From NCBI RefSeq assembly GCF_001295795.1, contig NZ_LJHY01000022.1, forward strand, positions 62,001 through 126,000: a DNA stretch of 64,000 nucleotides, read 5' to 3'. Origin of the DNA: Novosphingobium sp. AAP83. Lineage in GTDB: Bacteria; Pseudomonadota; Alphaproteobacteria; Sphingomonadales; Sphingomonadaceae. The translations under genes were made by a program, and so were the position numbers. The notes below the pieces were generated by a model. It was not told the origin of the DNA and did not search any database. It saw nothing but the letters and a program-made list of their open reading frames with translations. Numbering within the stretch: position 1 is the first letter of the stretch; every line of letters starts with the position of its first letter. Shown here in pieces: positions 35,316 through 44,669 of this stretch.

Positions 35316-36521
35316 TTGCACATCTATCCTAACGCATTGGCTGTAGTTGGCGCCTCGGCGCCTGACCAACCTGCCATTCTGAACCGTTCGCATGCTGCCG
35401 CGCGCGCCGCCCGCTTCTTCGTCGAGAAGTTTCCGGGCAAGTCGCTCTATGCGGTAAAGGCCAATCCCTCGCCGGATTTGTTGCGTGTGCTGTGGGACTC
35501 GGGCGTGACGCATTACGACGTCGCCTCGATCGTGGAAGTGCGCCTTGTGCGCGAAACGCTTCCCGAAGCTACCCTGTGCTTCATGCATCCGGTCAAGTCC
35601 TCCAGCGCGATCCGTGCCGCCTATTACGATTATGGCGTGCGCGTTTTCAGCCTCGATTCGTTTGAAGAGCTGGAAAAGATCACCGAAGCGACCGATCAGG
35701 CAGAAGACCTTACGCTCTGCGTGCGTCTGCGCGTATCGTCGGAATATTCGGAACTCAGCCTCGCCTCAAAGTTCGGCTGCGATCTGACCAATGCCGCTGA
35801 ATTGCTCCAGGCCACGCGTCAGGTGTCGGATTCGCTCGGTGTGTGCTTCCACGTCGGCAGCCAGTCGATGAGCCCTCACGCCTATGTCCAGGCGCTTGAG
35901 CGTGTGCGTGCGGCCATCGTCGACGCATCGGTTCTCGTTGACATCATCGATGTCGGCGGCGGCTTCCCGTCGATCTACCCCGGTATGGAACCGCCCCCGC
36001 TCGAAGATTACTTCGGCGTGATCGACCGTACCTATGAATCGCTGCCGGTGTCCTACTCGGCCGAACTGTGGTGCGAACCGGGCCGCGCGCTCTCGGCGGA
36101 ATACAATTCAATGATCGTGCGCGTCGAACGCCGCCGTGGCACCGAACTCTATATCAACGACGGCGCTTACGGTGCGCTGTTCGATGCCGCCCATGTCGGC
36201 TGGCGCTTCCCTGTGCGCGTCCTGCGCAACGAAGTGGCCAACGACGGCGTAGAGATCGAAATGGAGCCCTTCAGCTTCTACGGCCCGACTTGCGACGATA
36301 TGGACCACATGGACGGCCCGTTCGAACTTCCTTCGAACATCCGTGCAGGGGACTACATCGAAATCGGCATGCTCGGCGCATACGGAGCGGCCATGAAAAC
36401 CGCCTTCAACGGCTTTGGCGCAACCGAAGTCTATGAAGTGGCGGACGAACCGATGTCGAGCCAGTACCGCGGTGACCGCCGCGATCCCCGCGTCTCGGAC
36501 AACGTCGTATCACTGCGCTGA
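35316..36521 (+). CDS. Ornithine decarboxylase (alanine-racemase-fold)
   Basis: A 401-residue PLP decarboxylase making putrescine from ornithine. The PLP lysine is in LYAVKANPSPDLL; also seen are HYDVASIVEV, HVGSQS, DVGGGFPSIYPG, EPGRALSAEYNSM, and the active-site Cys in YGPTCDDMDHMDGPF. The frame is open from 35121, but the extra N-terminus is not family-like and overlaps strong RNA stems, so TTG at 35316 (MHIYPNALAVVG) is chosen; ATG at 35256 remains possible. Putrescine would feed the carboxyspermidine route. A strong terminator follows. Confidence 0.92.
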   Translation: MHIYPNALAVVGASAPDQPAILNRSHAAARAARFFVEKFPGKSLYAVKANPSPDLLRVLWDSGVTHYDVASIVEVRLVRETLPEATLCFMHPVKSSSAIRAAYYDYGVRVFSLDSFEELEKITEATDQAEDLTLCVRLRVSSEYSELSLASKFGCDLTNAAELLQATRQVSDSLGVCFHVGSQSMSPHAYVQALERVRAAIVDASVLVDIIDVGGGFPSIYPGMEPPPLEDYFGVIDRTYESLPVSYSAELWCEPGRALSAEYNSMIVRVERRRGTELYINDGAYGALFDAAHVGWRFPVRVLRNEVANDGVEIEMEPFSFYGPTCDDMDHMDGPFELPSNIRAGDYIEIGMLGAYGAAMKTAFNGFGATEVYEVADEPMSSQYRGDRRDPRVSDNVVSLR

Positions 36522-36545
36522 TCGCCCAAACTGCGGTGTGAGTTG

Positions 36546-36578
36546 AAAAGGCCCCGCCGAAAGGTGGGGCCTTTTTTT
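36546..36578 (+). terminator. Rho-independent terminator after ornithine decarboxylase
   Basis: AAAGGCCCC pairs with GGGGCCTTT around a 10-base loop, followed by seven T. This is a textbook intrinsic terminator 25 bases beyond the stop codon. Confidence 0.9.
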
Positions 36579-36612
36579 GTTGGTGCGGCATTAGTCCACG
36601 GCAATTATGCAA

Positions 36613-36816
36613 TCAAGTTTCCCATGGTTGACGCATTTTTGGCATTTTACTCAAATGAGTTTCTGCGGCTTCTACTTGGCCATACAATCGCGCCTGTGCT
36701 TCCAAATTAAGGTCGCTAGCAGCTCTGATCATTGCTGTCTGATGCCGAACTAGCGATATTATTAGGCCAAGTTGGGTGACAATTATTATTAGAAGTATCA
36801 AGGTCAGCCAAACCAT
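36613..36816 (-). CDS. Putative single-pass membrane protein, 67 aa
   Basis: A short frame with an N-terminal membrane helix (VWLTLILLIIIVTQLGLIIS) and a charged helical tail. The open frame extends to 36885, but ATG at 36816 has GGAG 8 bases upstream and puts the hydrophobic helix at the N-terminus. The sequence is much richer in A and T than its neighbours, and the gene sits alone between the ODC and hemA terminators, so it may have been acquired. I recognise no family. Confidence 0.55.
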   Translation of the reverse strand: MVWLTLILLIIIVTQLGLIISLVRHQTAMIRAASDLNLEAQARLYGQVEAAETHLSKMPKMRQPWET

Positions 36817-36900
36817 TTTAGTTACTCCAATTGAGATTTTAGAGGATAAAATTTTTAGCGCATCCCAATCTTCTGTTGTAAGCAATACAAATTACAAATG

Positions 36901-36929
36901 AAAAAGCCCTCCCGGCAAGGGGAGGGCTC
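36901..36929 (-). terminator. Rho-independent terminator after hemA
   Basis: Read on the minus strand, AGCCCTCCC pairs with GGGAGGGCT and is followed by a run of five T. It lies 28 bases beyond the hemA stop. Confidence 0.88.
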
Positions 36930-36956
36930 AATCTCACAAACCATCACAAACCCGCC

Positions 36957-38177
36957 TCAGGCAGCCTTGCGCAAGTCCAGTTCCATCCGCTGCCAGATTT
37001 CCACCAGCGCTGCTGTCAATTCGGTCATCATCGCATCCGAATGCGATGGCCCCGGCGTGAAGCGCAGACGCTCTGTGCCGCGTGGCACGGTTGGGTAATT
37101 GATCGGCTGCACGTAGACGCCGTATTCGGCCAGCAGGATATCGGCGATCTTCTTTGCACGCACCGGATCGCCCACCATCAGTGGTACGATATGCGTGGTC
37201 GATGGCATGACCGGCAGGCCCGCATCGGCAAAGGATTTCTTGAGGAACGCCGCCGAAGCCTGTTGCCCCTCACGCTCGACGCTCGATGATTTCAAGTGGC
37301 GCACCGAGGCCAAAACACCGGCGACCAGCACTGGCGAAAGCGATGTCGTGAAGATGAAGCCCGGCGCATAGGACCGGATCACGTCGATGATCCGCGTGTC
37401 AGCCGCGATATAGCCGCCCATCACGCCGAATGCCTTGCCCAGCGTGCCTTCGATAATGTCGATGCGGTGTGCCGCTTCATCGCGGTCGGTGATGCCACCA
37501 CCGCGCGGGCCATACATGCCAACCGCATGAACTTCGTCGATATACGTCAGCGCATTGTACTTTTCGGCCAGATCGCAAATCGCATGGATCGGGGCCACAT
37601 CGCCGTCCATCGAATAAACCGATTCAAACGCGACCAGCTTAGGCACGGCCGGATCGGTTTCTGCCAGCAATTCTTCCAGATGCTCAAGGTCGTTATGACG
37701 GAACACCTTCTTTTCCGCGCCTGAATTACGAATGCCCGCGATCATCGAGGCGTGGTTCAGTTCGTCCGAGAAGATCACGCAACCCGGCAGGATCTTGGCT
37801 AGCGTGGATAGCGTGGCATCGTTCGAGACATAACCGCTTGTGAACAGCAGCGCGCCATCCTTGCCATGCAGATCGGCAAGCTCTTCTTCAAGCTGGATGT
37901 GATAGTGCGTGTTGCCGCCGATGTTGCGCGTGCCGCCAGAGCCTGCGCCCACATTGTGCAGCGCTTCTTCCATCGCTTCGATCACTTTGGGGTGTTGGCC
38001 CATGGCAAGGTAATCGTTCGAGCACCATACCGTTATCGGCTTGGGACCATTATGACCCGCAAAGCAGCGCGCGTTGGGATATGCGCCCTTGTTGCGCAGG
38101 ATGTCGATGAAGACGCGATAGCGGCCTTCCGAGTGCAAGCGCTCGATAGCCGAATCGAAAACCTGATCGTAATTCAC
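36957..38177 (-). CDS. hemA: 5-aminolevulinate synthase
   Basis: A 406-residue PLP enzyme condensing glycine with succinyl-CoA, the C4 route to haem and (where present) bacteriochlorophyll used by alphaproteobacteria. It begins [20 protein letters not shown]. Other marks are [40 protein letters not shown], and the PLP lysine in [19 protein letters not shown] lies upstream of the ATG at 38177. The length equals the normal ALAS. It is monocistronic, with its own terminator. Confidence 0.97.
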   Translation of the reverse strand: MNYDQVFDSAIERLHSEGRYRVFIDILRNKGAYPNARCFAGHNGPKPITVWCSNDYLAMGQHPKVIEAMEEALHNVGAGSGGTRNIGGNTHYHIQLEEELADLHGKDGALLFTSGYVSNDATLSTLAKILPGCVIFSDELNHASMIAGIRNSGAEKKVFRHNDLEHLEELLAETDPAVPKLVAFESVYSMDGDVAPIHAICDLAEKYNALTYIDEVHAVGMYGPRGGGITDRDEAAHRIDIIEGTLGKAFGVMGGYIAADTRIIDVIRSYAPGFIFTTSLSPVLVAGVLASVRHLKSSSVEREGQQASAAFLKKSFADAGLPVMPSTTHIVPLMVGDPVRAKKIADILLAEYGVYVQPINYPTVPRGTERLRFTPGPSHSDAMMTELTAALVEIWQRMELDLRKAA

Positions 38178-38312
38178 CCCGACGCTCCTTCCTGCAACAA
38201 AGGCATGTTTACCCTTGAGGCCCGGTGGCGTGGGTCCACCGGATGTTTGCCATCTACGCCTGTTGAATCCGCATTGCCAGCATGATTTACCAGCAGTGTC
38301 CCAAAGGTCGTT

Positions 38313-39233
38313 CTATTGAGCTTTCGGTGCTGGCTGCGCTGCAACGGCCTTGGTGAAACCATCTTGAGCCGACGAATTGTGCAGGAATTGTGGGTCATGG
38401 GACGGGATGATCACCAAGGCCGGGTTCTGTTGGCGCAACAAGTTCAGGCCTTTCAGCCAGCCAATCGTTGCCACACGGTCTTCCTGCACCAGCCAGTCGC
38501 TCAGCAATCGTCCGCGCGGTACAGTCTTCACGATGTTGCTGGCCAGAGATCCCGTATCGCCTGCGAAGATATACTCACGCCCGTTTTGCAAGCCGACGTA
38601 AATCATCTGTGACCCCGCCGAATGCCCCGGTGTCTGGATCAGCACAACGCCCGGTGCAATGGCTTCAACTGCGGCCATCTTCCGTGGCGGGCCAAGACGC
38701 CCTGCATTTGCACGCCATAATGATGTCATCCCGCGCATCAAATCAGCCGAAACGATGGCCTTCTTCGCCACGGCATCGAACTTTTCATAATCCAGAAAAC
38801 CGCCGACGTGATCGATGTGTTCGTGCGTGAACACGATCATTTTCGCATCATTCATCCACTTGCCCACTATTGCCGCAGCCATGGCATCGTATTGCTTGAA
38901 GCCCATCTGCTCGGCGTCGGTTTGTGATAGGCCGCTATCTATCACGATCCCGCCTTTAGGTGTTGCGATACGCCACACGATTACGCCGCTTTGCACCGTG
39001 CGTAGTCCTGTTCCGGCCGCCATCGCAGCGCCGGGCAAATCGCGCGTTGCTATTGTCAAATATTCCAGCCCGGTGGGCTTTTTGCCGCGCATAGCATCAG
39101 CCTGTTTGCGGATTTCATCCATGTCAAAAGTTCGGATTGGCGCATTTGCGGGGCCGGCGTTCACCAGCAGCCAGTAATATCCTGTTCCCAGCAGCAACAG
39201 CAAGATAATCAAGGCTTTGGAAAATCTGCTCAT
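38313..39233 (-). CDS. Membrane-anchored MBL-fold metallo-hydrolase
   Basis: A 306-residue protein with an N-terminal hydrophobic anchor (ALIILLLLLGTGYYWLLV) followed by a metallo-beta-lactamase domain. Metal ligands are in FTHEHIDHVGG, TPGHSAG, FAGDTG and the C-terminal PSHD. This pattern is seen in lactonases and other hydrolases; the substrate cannot be named. The frame extends to 39281, where TTG would overlap the murI stop; ATG at 39233 starts directly before the anchor. The catalytic domain should face the periplasm. Confidence 0.87.
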   Translation of the reverse strand: MSRFSKALIILLLLLGTGYYWLLVNAGPANAPIRTFDMDEIRKQADAMRGKKPTGLEYLTIATRDLPGAAMAAGTGLRTVQSGVIVWRIATPKGGIVIDSGLSQTDAEQMGFKQYDAMAAAIVGKWMNDAKMIVFTHEHIDHVGGFLDYEKFDAVAKKAIVSADLMRGMTSLWRANAGRLGPPRKMAAVEAIAPGVVLIQTPGHSAGSQMIYVGLQNGREYIFAGDTGSLASNIVKTVPRGRLLSDWLVQEDRVATIGWLKGLNLLRQQNPALVIIPSHDPQFLHNSSAQDGFTKAVAAQPAPKAQ

Positions 39234-39277
39234 CAAATGGCCCCCCAATCGGCCGGGATATTCGCTGAAACGGTCCG

Positions 39278-40111
39278 TCAAAAAATCGCGACGTGCTCCA
39301 GCCCGTTTGCGGCAAGCGCAGGCCCGAGTTGGTCCAATTCGCTCCCACCCCGCGTGAACAGCGCAAAATCGGGCTGGTCACGCCGCCAGTCCTGCCCTTG
39401 CGTCAAATATGCCACGCGGCGGGCAATGCCGTCAGAGCCATCCACAAATGCAACGCCCGGGCCGAACGCCGCCCGCAATTCGTCCTCGATCAGCGGGAAG
39501 TGCGTGCAGGCCAGAACCACTGTATCGATTCGCTCGCCATCGGGCAGATTGCGCAGCGCAGCGGCGGCGCGGGCATAAACCGCCGGATCAACCGATTCGC
39601 CGCGAAGTTTTGCCTCGGCTGCGCTGACCAGCTCCGGTGCGCCGTGGCGCAACAGGCGCTTGTCGGCAGCAAACTCTGCCTCCAACCGGTCTACATAACC
39701 TTGCCGGATCGTGGCCGCTGTGCCTAGCAAGCCGATCACTCCGGTGCGCGTGATGGCGGCGGCAGGCTTTATCGCAGGGACGGTGCCGACAATCGGCACC
39801 TCCAGAACCTCACGCACTGAAGCCAGCGCAATGGTCGATGCAGTGTTGCAGGCAATGCATACCAGCCGTGGTCGGAACCGCTCGGTCAGCCGCCCCAAAA
39901 GCCCCGAAACCCGTGCTGCAATCTGCGCTTCAGTTTTCGAACCATAAGGCAAGCCCGCGTTGTCAGCCACATAGATCACAGGCGCTTGCGGCAAAAGCGC
40001 TCGCACTTTGCCCAGCACGGAAAGCCCGCCAACGCCTGAATCAAACAGCAGCAACGGCGCGGTTGGCTCGACCGTTCTGGTGGCTATCGCATCTGTACTT
40101 TGTCCGGTCAT
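39278..40111 (-). CDS. murI: Glutamate racemase
   Basis: A 277-residue cofactor-independent racemase supplying D-glutamate for peptidoglycan. The first catalytic Cys is in VCIACNTAST and the second in VVLACTHFPLI; the N-terminal LLLFDSGVGGLSVL and YVADNAGLPYG are typical. The open frame extends 201 residues upstream to 40714, but this lies antisense to plsY and has no family resemblance, so ATG at 40111 is used. The gene is divergent from plsY. Confidence 0.94.
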   Translation of the reverse strand: MTGQSTDAIATRTVEPTAPLLLFDSGVGGLSVLGKVRALLPQAPVIYVADNAGLPYGSKTEAQIAARVSGLLGRLTERFRPRLVCIACNTASTIALASVREVLEVPIVGTVPAIKPAAAITRTGVIGLLGTAATIRQGYVDRLEAEFAADKRLLRHGAPELVSAAEAKLRGESVDPAVYARAAAALRNLPDGERIDTVVLACTHFPLIEDELRAAFGPGVAFVDGSDGIARRVAYLTQGQDWRRDQPDFALFTRGGSELDQLGPALAANGLEHVAIF

Positions 40112-40192
40112 CGCGGGCCTTGTATCGGGAATGGCGGCAAAATGGAAAGTGGCCTCTTTCGCTTTTGTATATTGAGCGCCTATTAGCGTGCT

Positions 40193-40774
40193 GTGGAAAC
40201 GCTTTTGCCTCTTGTCGTCGGCTATCTGCTGGGCTCCGTGCCCTTCGGCCTGATTCTCACCAGCCTTACCGGCGCGGGCGATTTGCGCGCGATCGGTTCG
40301 GGCAATATCGGCGCGACCAACGTCTTGCGCACCGGCAAAAAGGGGCTTGCGGCCGCCACCCTCCTGCTCGATCTGGGCAAGGGCCTGTGCACCGTCCTGC
40401 TCGCCCGCCATTTCTGGCCCGGAAACGAAGCGCTGGCCGCTGTCGCTGCGGTGCTCGGCCATTGCTTCCCGCTGTGGCTGAAGTTCAAGGGCGGGAAGGG
40501 TGTTGCTACGCTTATGGGCGTATCGCTTGGCTTGGCATGGCCGATTGGCCTTGCTTATGCGGTCACATGGCTCGGCGTGCTCGGCCTCAGCCGCATTTCC
40601 TCGCTCGGCGGGATGTGCGCCGCTGTCGTTGCGCCCATCGCTGCTGCGCTTTTGGGCCACACCCAATATGCGCTGGCGCTTGGCCTTCTGGCTCTGCTGG
40701 TATTGTTCCTCCACCGTGAAAACATCGCCCGCCTGCGCGCCGGCACCGAACCCAGGGTCGGCAGCAAGAAGTGA
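40193..40774 (+). CDS. plsY: Glycerol-3-phosphate acyltransferase PlsY
   Basis: A 193-residue inner-membrane acyltransferase using acyl-phosphate to make lysophosphatidate. PlsY motifs are seen: YLLGSVPFGLI, GSGNIGATNVLRTGKKG, GHCFPLWLKFKGGKGVAT, and the C-terminal RHREN-like FLHRENIARLRAGTEP. GTG at 40193 starts the family N-terminus. Its stop shares GTGA with the dprA start, a translational coupling. Confidence 0.95.
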   Translation: METLLPLVVGYLLGSVPFGLILTSLTGAGDLRAIGSGNIGATNVLRTGKKGLAAATLLLDLGKGLCTVLLARHFWPGNEALAAVAAVLGHCFPLWLKFKGGKGVATLMGVSLGLAWPIGLAYAVTWLGVLGLSRISSLGGMCAAVVAPIAAALLGHTQYALALGLLALLVLFLHRENIARLRAGTEPRVGSKK

Positions 40775-41883
40775 CCGCCGTCGCCGCCACGCTCACCCGT
40801 GACGAGGCGTTTGCGCGCATCCGGCTGCTGCGTTCGCCCAACATCGGCCCGGTCAGCTTCAACCAGCTGCTCCGCCGCTTTGGCACCGCATCCGCCGCAC
40901 TCGAAGCTTTGCCCGATCTCGCGGCAAGGGGAGGCGCGCCCTATCGCCCGGCAGCCATCGAACGCATCGAGGCCGAAGTCGCCGCCGTACGCTCCAACGG
41001 CGCACGCTACCTTTTCCACGATAGCCCTGATTACCCCGCCTTGCTTGCTGCACTTGAAAGCCCACCGCCGATTCTCACGGTTCGCGGCGATAGCGCGTTG
41101 CTATCCCGCCCATCCGTCGCGGTCGTCGGCGCGCGCAATGCTTCTGCCGCAGCGGTCAAACTCTCGCGTGATTTTGCCACGGCGCTGGCGGGCAGGGGAT
41201 ACGTCGTCGTCTCCGGCCTTGCGCGTGGGATCGATTCCGCCGCCCATCGCGGCGCGCTTGCCGGAATGGCCGATGGAGGCGGCACCATTGGCGTGATCGC
41301 CAGCGGCATCGACATTACCTACCCGCCAGAAAACACCGAGCTTCAGGAACACGTCGCCAGCCAAGGCCTGCTCATCGCCGAAATGCCCCCCGGCACCGAA
41401 CCGCTGGCGCGCCACTTCCCGCACCGCAACCGCATCATCGCAGGCCTTGCCACCGGAACGCTGGTGGTCGAAGCCGCGCCAAGGTCCGGCTCACTGATCA
41501 CCGCGCGCCTCGCCGCCGAATCCGGGCGCGAGGTCATGGCGATCCCCGGCTCCCCGCTCGACAGCCGCTCGCAAGGGTGCAACCAGTTGATCCGCGAAGG
41601 CGCGATCCTCGTCCAATCACCCGATGATGTGATCGAACTGCTCGCGGGTTTCGAAGGCCAAGCCCGCTCCAGCTTTCGCGAACCTTCCGAAACCTACGCC
41701 GCAGACATCACCGACGAACCCGCCGACATCGCCGGCCTGCTCGGCCTCGCGCCTGTTGCCGTAGACGAAATCATCCGCCAAAGCGGGTCCAGCGCCGGAG
41801 CGGTCCAGATGGCGCTGCTCGAATTGGAACTCGCGGGCCGCTTGCAACGCCACGCTGCGGGAAGGGTTAGCCTGGTGGCTTGA
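40771..41883 (+). CDS. dprA: DNA-processing protein DprA
   Basis: A 370-residue protein that loads RecA on incoming single-stranded DNA in transformation. An N-terminal helical domain is followed by the Rossmann-like DprA core: VAVVGARNASAAAVKLS, VVSGLARGIDSAAHRGAL, GTIGVIASGIDITYPPEN, and RNRIIAGLA. The C-terminal winged-helix-like region includes VDEIIRQSGSSAGAVQMALLE. GTG at 40771 overlaps plsY. No other competence gene is visible here. Confidence 0.94.
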   Translation: MTAVAATLTRDEAFARIRLLRSPNIGPVSFNQLLRRFGTASAALEALPDLAARGGAPYRPAAIERIEAEVAAVRSNGARYLFHDSPDYPALLAALESPPPILTVRGDSALLSRPSVAVVGARNASAAAVKLSRDFATALAGRGYVVVSGLARGIDSAAHRGALAGMADGGGTIGVIASGIDITYPPENTELQEHVASQGLLIAEMPPGTEPLARHFPHRNRIIAGLATGTLVVEAAPRSGSLITARLAAESGREVMAIPGSPLDSRSQGCNQLIREGAILVQSPDDVIELLAGFEGQARSSFREPSETYAADITDEPADIAGLLGLAPVAVDEIIRQSGSSAGAVQMALLELELAGRLQRHAAGRVSLVA

Positions 41884-41996
41884 TCAAAGCTTTAACCGTC
41901 AATGCCTATCCAGCGGCTTGACGAACGGCCCAAACCATCCCCACCATCGCACGCACGTACATGCACACGCACACGTAAGGACCGCTTTAAACCGTC

Positions 41997-44612
41997 ATGC
42001 AGCTTGTCATCGTAGAATCTCCGGCCAAGGCCAAGACCATCGAGAAGTACCTTGGCCCCGGCTACAAGGTGCTCGCCTCCTATGGCCACATCCGCGATCT
42101 GCCGCCCAAGGATGGCTCTGTCCGTCCGGACGAGGATTTCGCGATGGACTGGGAATTGTATGGCGACAAAACTTCGCGCGTGAAGGCCATCACCGATGCC
42201 GCCAAAACCGCTGACCGTCTGATCCTGGCGACTGACCCTGACCGTGAGGGTGAGGCTATTTCGTGGCATGTCAGAGAGTTGCTGAAGAAGCGCAAGGTAC
42301 TTCCCAAGGAAGTCGAACGCGTCACCTTCAACGCGATCACCAAGCAGACCGTGACCGATGCGATGAAGCGCCCGCGCGAACTCGATCAGGATCTGATCGA
42401 TGCATACCTCGCGCGCCGCGCCTTGGATTACCTGTTCGGCTTCACGCTATCGCCCGTGCTCTGGCGCAAGCTGCCGGGCGCAAAGTCTGCTGGCCGCGTG
42501 CAGTCCGTTGCGCTGCGCCTGATTGTTGAGCGTGAGCGCGAAATCGAAGCATTCCGCAGCCAAGAATACTGGTCGGTTATCGCGCGACTCGAACATTTGG
42601 GCACCGAATTCTCGGCCCGCCTTGTCCGGTTCGAGGGCGAAAAGCTCGATAAGCTGACACTGGGCAATGAAGGCGCGGCGCTCAAGGCCAAGGCCTTGGT
42701 CGAATCCGCCACCTTCCGCGTAGACGAGGTGGAAACCAAGCCTACCCGCCGCAATCCCTATCCGCCGTTCACCACCTCCACCCTGCAACAGGAAGCCGCG
42801 CGCAAGCTCGGCTTCTCGGCCAGCCACACCATGCGCGTGGCGCAAACGCTGTATGAAGCGGGCGCGATCACTTACATGCGTACCGATGGCGTGCAGATGG
42901 ACCCCAGCGCCATCTCCGAAGCACGCAAGGCGATCTCTGACCGTTATGACGGGCATTATCTGCCCGAAAAGCCGCGTCATTATGAAACCAAGGCCAAGAA
43001 CGCGCAGGAAGCGCACGAGGCGATCCGCCCGACCGACTTCACCAAGGACCGCTATGGTTCGAGCGATGAGGCGAGGCTCTATGATCTGATCTACAAGCGC
43101 GCGATGGCCAGCCAGATGGCCTCGGCCAACATCGAACGCACCACCATCACGCTGCGCGATGGCACGGGCAAGCACGAGCTGCGCGCCACCGGGCAGGTCA
43201 TCAAATTCCCGGGCTTCCTCGCGGTTTACGAAGAAGGCCGCGACCAGAAGCAGGATGGCGACGACGAGGAAAGCGGCCTGCTTCCGGCGATGAACAAGGG
43301 CGATACCCCCGCCAAGCGCGGGGTTGATGCCGCCCAGCATTTCACCCAGCCACCCCCGCGCTATTCCGAAGCCAGCTTGGTCAAGCGGCTCGAAGAACTC
43401 GGCATCGGCCGCCCGTCGACATATGCCGCAACGCTGCAAGTCCTCAAGGATCGCAATTACGTCCGCACCGAGAAAAACCGTTTCTTTGCAGAGGAATCGG
43501 GCAGACTTCTCACGGCGTTCCTCGAACGCTTCTTCCCGCGCTATGTGGCTTATGATTTCACCGCCGGGATGGAGGACGAACTCGATAACGTCTCGGGCGG
43601 GCGTGCGGCCTGGAAGATCGTACTTGCTGATTTCTGGCGCGATTTCAAACCCAAGTCTGATGAGGTCATGGAGAACAAGCCGAGCGAGGTCATGGCCGAG
43701 CTTGACGAATTCCTGTCAGATTACCTCTTCCCCCCACGCGAAGACGGCACCGATCCGCGCATTTGCCCCAAGTGCGCTGTAGGTCGCCTGTCGTTACGTG
43801 GCGGACGCTATGGCGCGTTCGTTGCCTGTTCAAATTACCCCGAGTGCAAATTCACCCGCAAATTCGCGCAACCCGGCGGCAGTGATGGCGATGGCGGCGA
43901 TGATGACAGCGTGCTCGGTCAAGACCCTGTCACCGGCCTTGATGTTACCCGCAAATCCGGGCGCTTTGGCCCTTACGTCCAGTTGGGCGATGGCAAGGAG
44001 GCCAAGCGCGCCTCGATCCCCAAGGACATCGGTGAGCTTGATTTCGAATGGGCGTTGAAACTGCTCAGCCTGCCCCGCGAAGTTGGCAAGCATCCTGAGA
44101 GCGGCAACCCGATCACCGCCAGCATTGGCCGCTATGGCCCCTATCTTGCCCATGATGGCAAATATGCGCGGCTCAAGGCCACTGCCGAGGTGTTCGAAAC
44201 CGGCATGAACGCCGCCGTCATGCTACTCGCCGCCGCTGCTGCCGGTGGCGGTCGCGGTGCGCGCGTGGCTGCCGAACCGCTCAACACTTTCGGCCCGCAT
44301 CCCACCTCGGGCGGCGAGATCAAGCTGATGGCGGGCCGCTATGGTCCCTACGTCACCGATGGCACCACCAACGCAACCTTGCCGAAAGACAAGAAGCCCG
44401 AAGATCTGACGCTGGAAGAAGCCATCGTCCTGATCGACGAGCGCGCCGCCAAAGGACCGCCAAAGGGCAAGAAGGTCGTCAAAAAGAAGGCGGCACCGAA
44501 AAAGGCCGCAGCAGAAAAGGCTCCGGCCAAAACTGCTGCCAAAAAGCCTGCGGCCAAGAAAGCCCCGGCAAAAAAGCCCGCCGCAAAAAAGCCGAAAGCG
44601 GCTGCTGAATAG
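41997..44612 (+). CDS. topA: DNA topoisomerase I
   Basis: An 871-residue type IA topoisomerase relaxing negative supercoils. The TOPRIM domain opens with LVIVESPAKAKTIEKYLG and contains DPDREGEAISWH; the catalytic Tyr is in GAITYMRTDGV. One four-Cys zinc ribbon is visible near residue 590 (CPKCAVGRLSLRGGRYG, then CSNYPECKF), and two or three degenerate repeats (GRYGPYV type) follow. The last 50 or so residues are a Lys/Ala/Pro-rich tail like histone H1. ATG at 41997; dprA lies 113 bases upstream. Confidence 0.96.
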   Translation: MQLVIVESPAKAKTIEKYLGPGYKVLASYGHIRDLPPKDGSVRPDEDFAMDWELYGDKTSRVKAITDAAKTADRLILATDPDREGEAISWHVRELLKKRKVLPKEVERVTFNAITKQTVTDAMKRPRELDQDLIDAYLARRALDYLFGFTLSPVLWRKLPGAKSAGRVQSVALRLIVEREREIEAFRSQEYWSVIARLEHLGTEFSARLVRFEGEKLDKLTLGNEGAALKAKALVESATFRVDEVETKPTRRNPYPPFTTSTLQQEAARKLGFSASHTMRVAQTLYEAGAITYMRTDGVQMDPSAISEARKAISDRYDGHYLPEKPRHYETKAKNAQEAHEAIRPTDFTKDRYGSSDEARLYDLIYKRAMASQMASANIERTTITLRDGTGKHELRATGQVIKFPGFLAVYEEGRDQKQDGDDEESGLLPAMNKGDTPAKRGVDAAQHFTQPPPRYSEASLVKRLEELGIGRPSTYAATLQVLKDRNYVRTEKNRFFAEESGRLLTAFLERFFPRYVAYDFTAGMEDELDNVSGGRAAWKIVLADFWRDFKPKSDEVMENKPSEVMAELDEFLSDYLFPPREDGTDPRICPKCAVGRLSLRGGRYGAFVACSNYPECKFTRKFAQPGGSDGDGGDDDSVLGQDPVTGLDVTRKSGRFGPYVQLGDGKEAKRASIPKDIGELDFEWALKLLSLPREVGKHPESGNPITASIGRYGPYLAHDGKYARLKATAEVFETGMNAAVMLLAAAAAGGGRGARVAAEPLNTFGPHPTSGGEIKLMAGRYGPYVTDGTTNATLPKDKKPEDLTLEEAIVLIDERAAKGPPKGKKVVKKKAAPKKAAAEKAPAKTAAKKPAAKKAPAKKPAAKKPKAAAE

Positions 44613-44624
44613 ATGGTACGTAAT

Positions 44625-44656
44625 GCGCTGCGGGAGCCCGAAAGGGCCCGCAGCGC
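44625..44656. terminator. Hairpin between convergent topA and SGNH hydrolase genes
   Basis: GCGCTGCGG pairs with CCGCAGCGC (9 bases) around an inner GCCC-GAAA-GGGC hairpin. There is no T-run, so it is a terminator-like stem that could serve both convergent genes. Confidence 0.6.
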
Positions 44657-44669
44657 GCTGCAAAGCTGA

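Noticed and set aside
40112..40714. 201-residue extension of glutamate racemase, or a separate gene antisense to plsY
   Set aside because: It is the antisense of the well-supported plsY gene and has no family resemblance.
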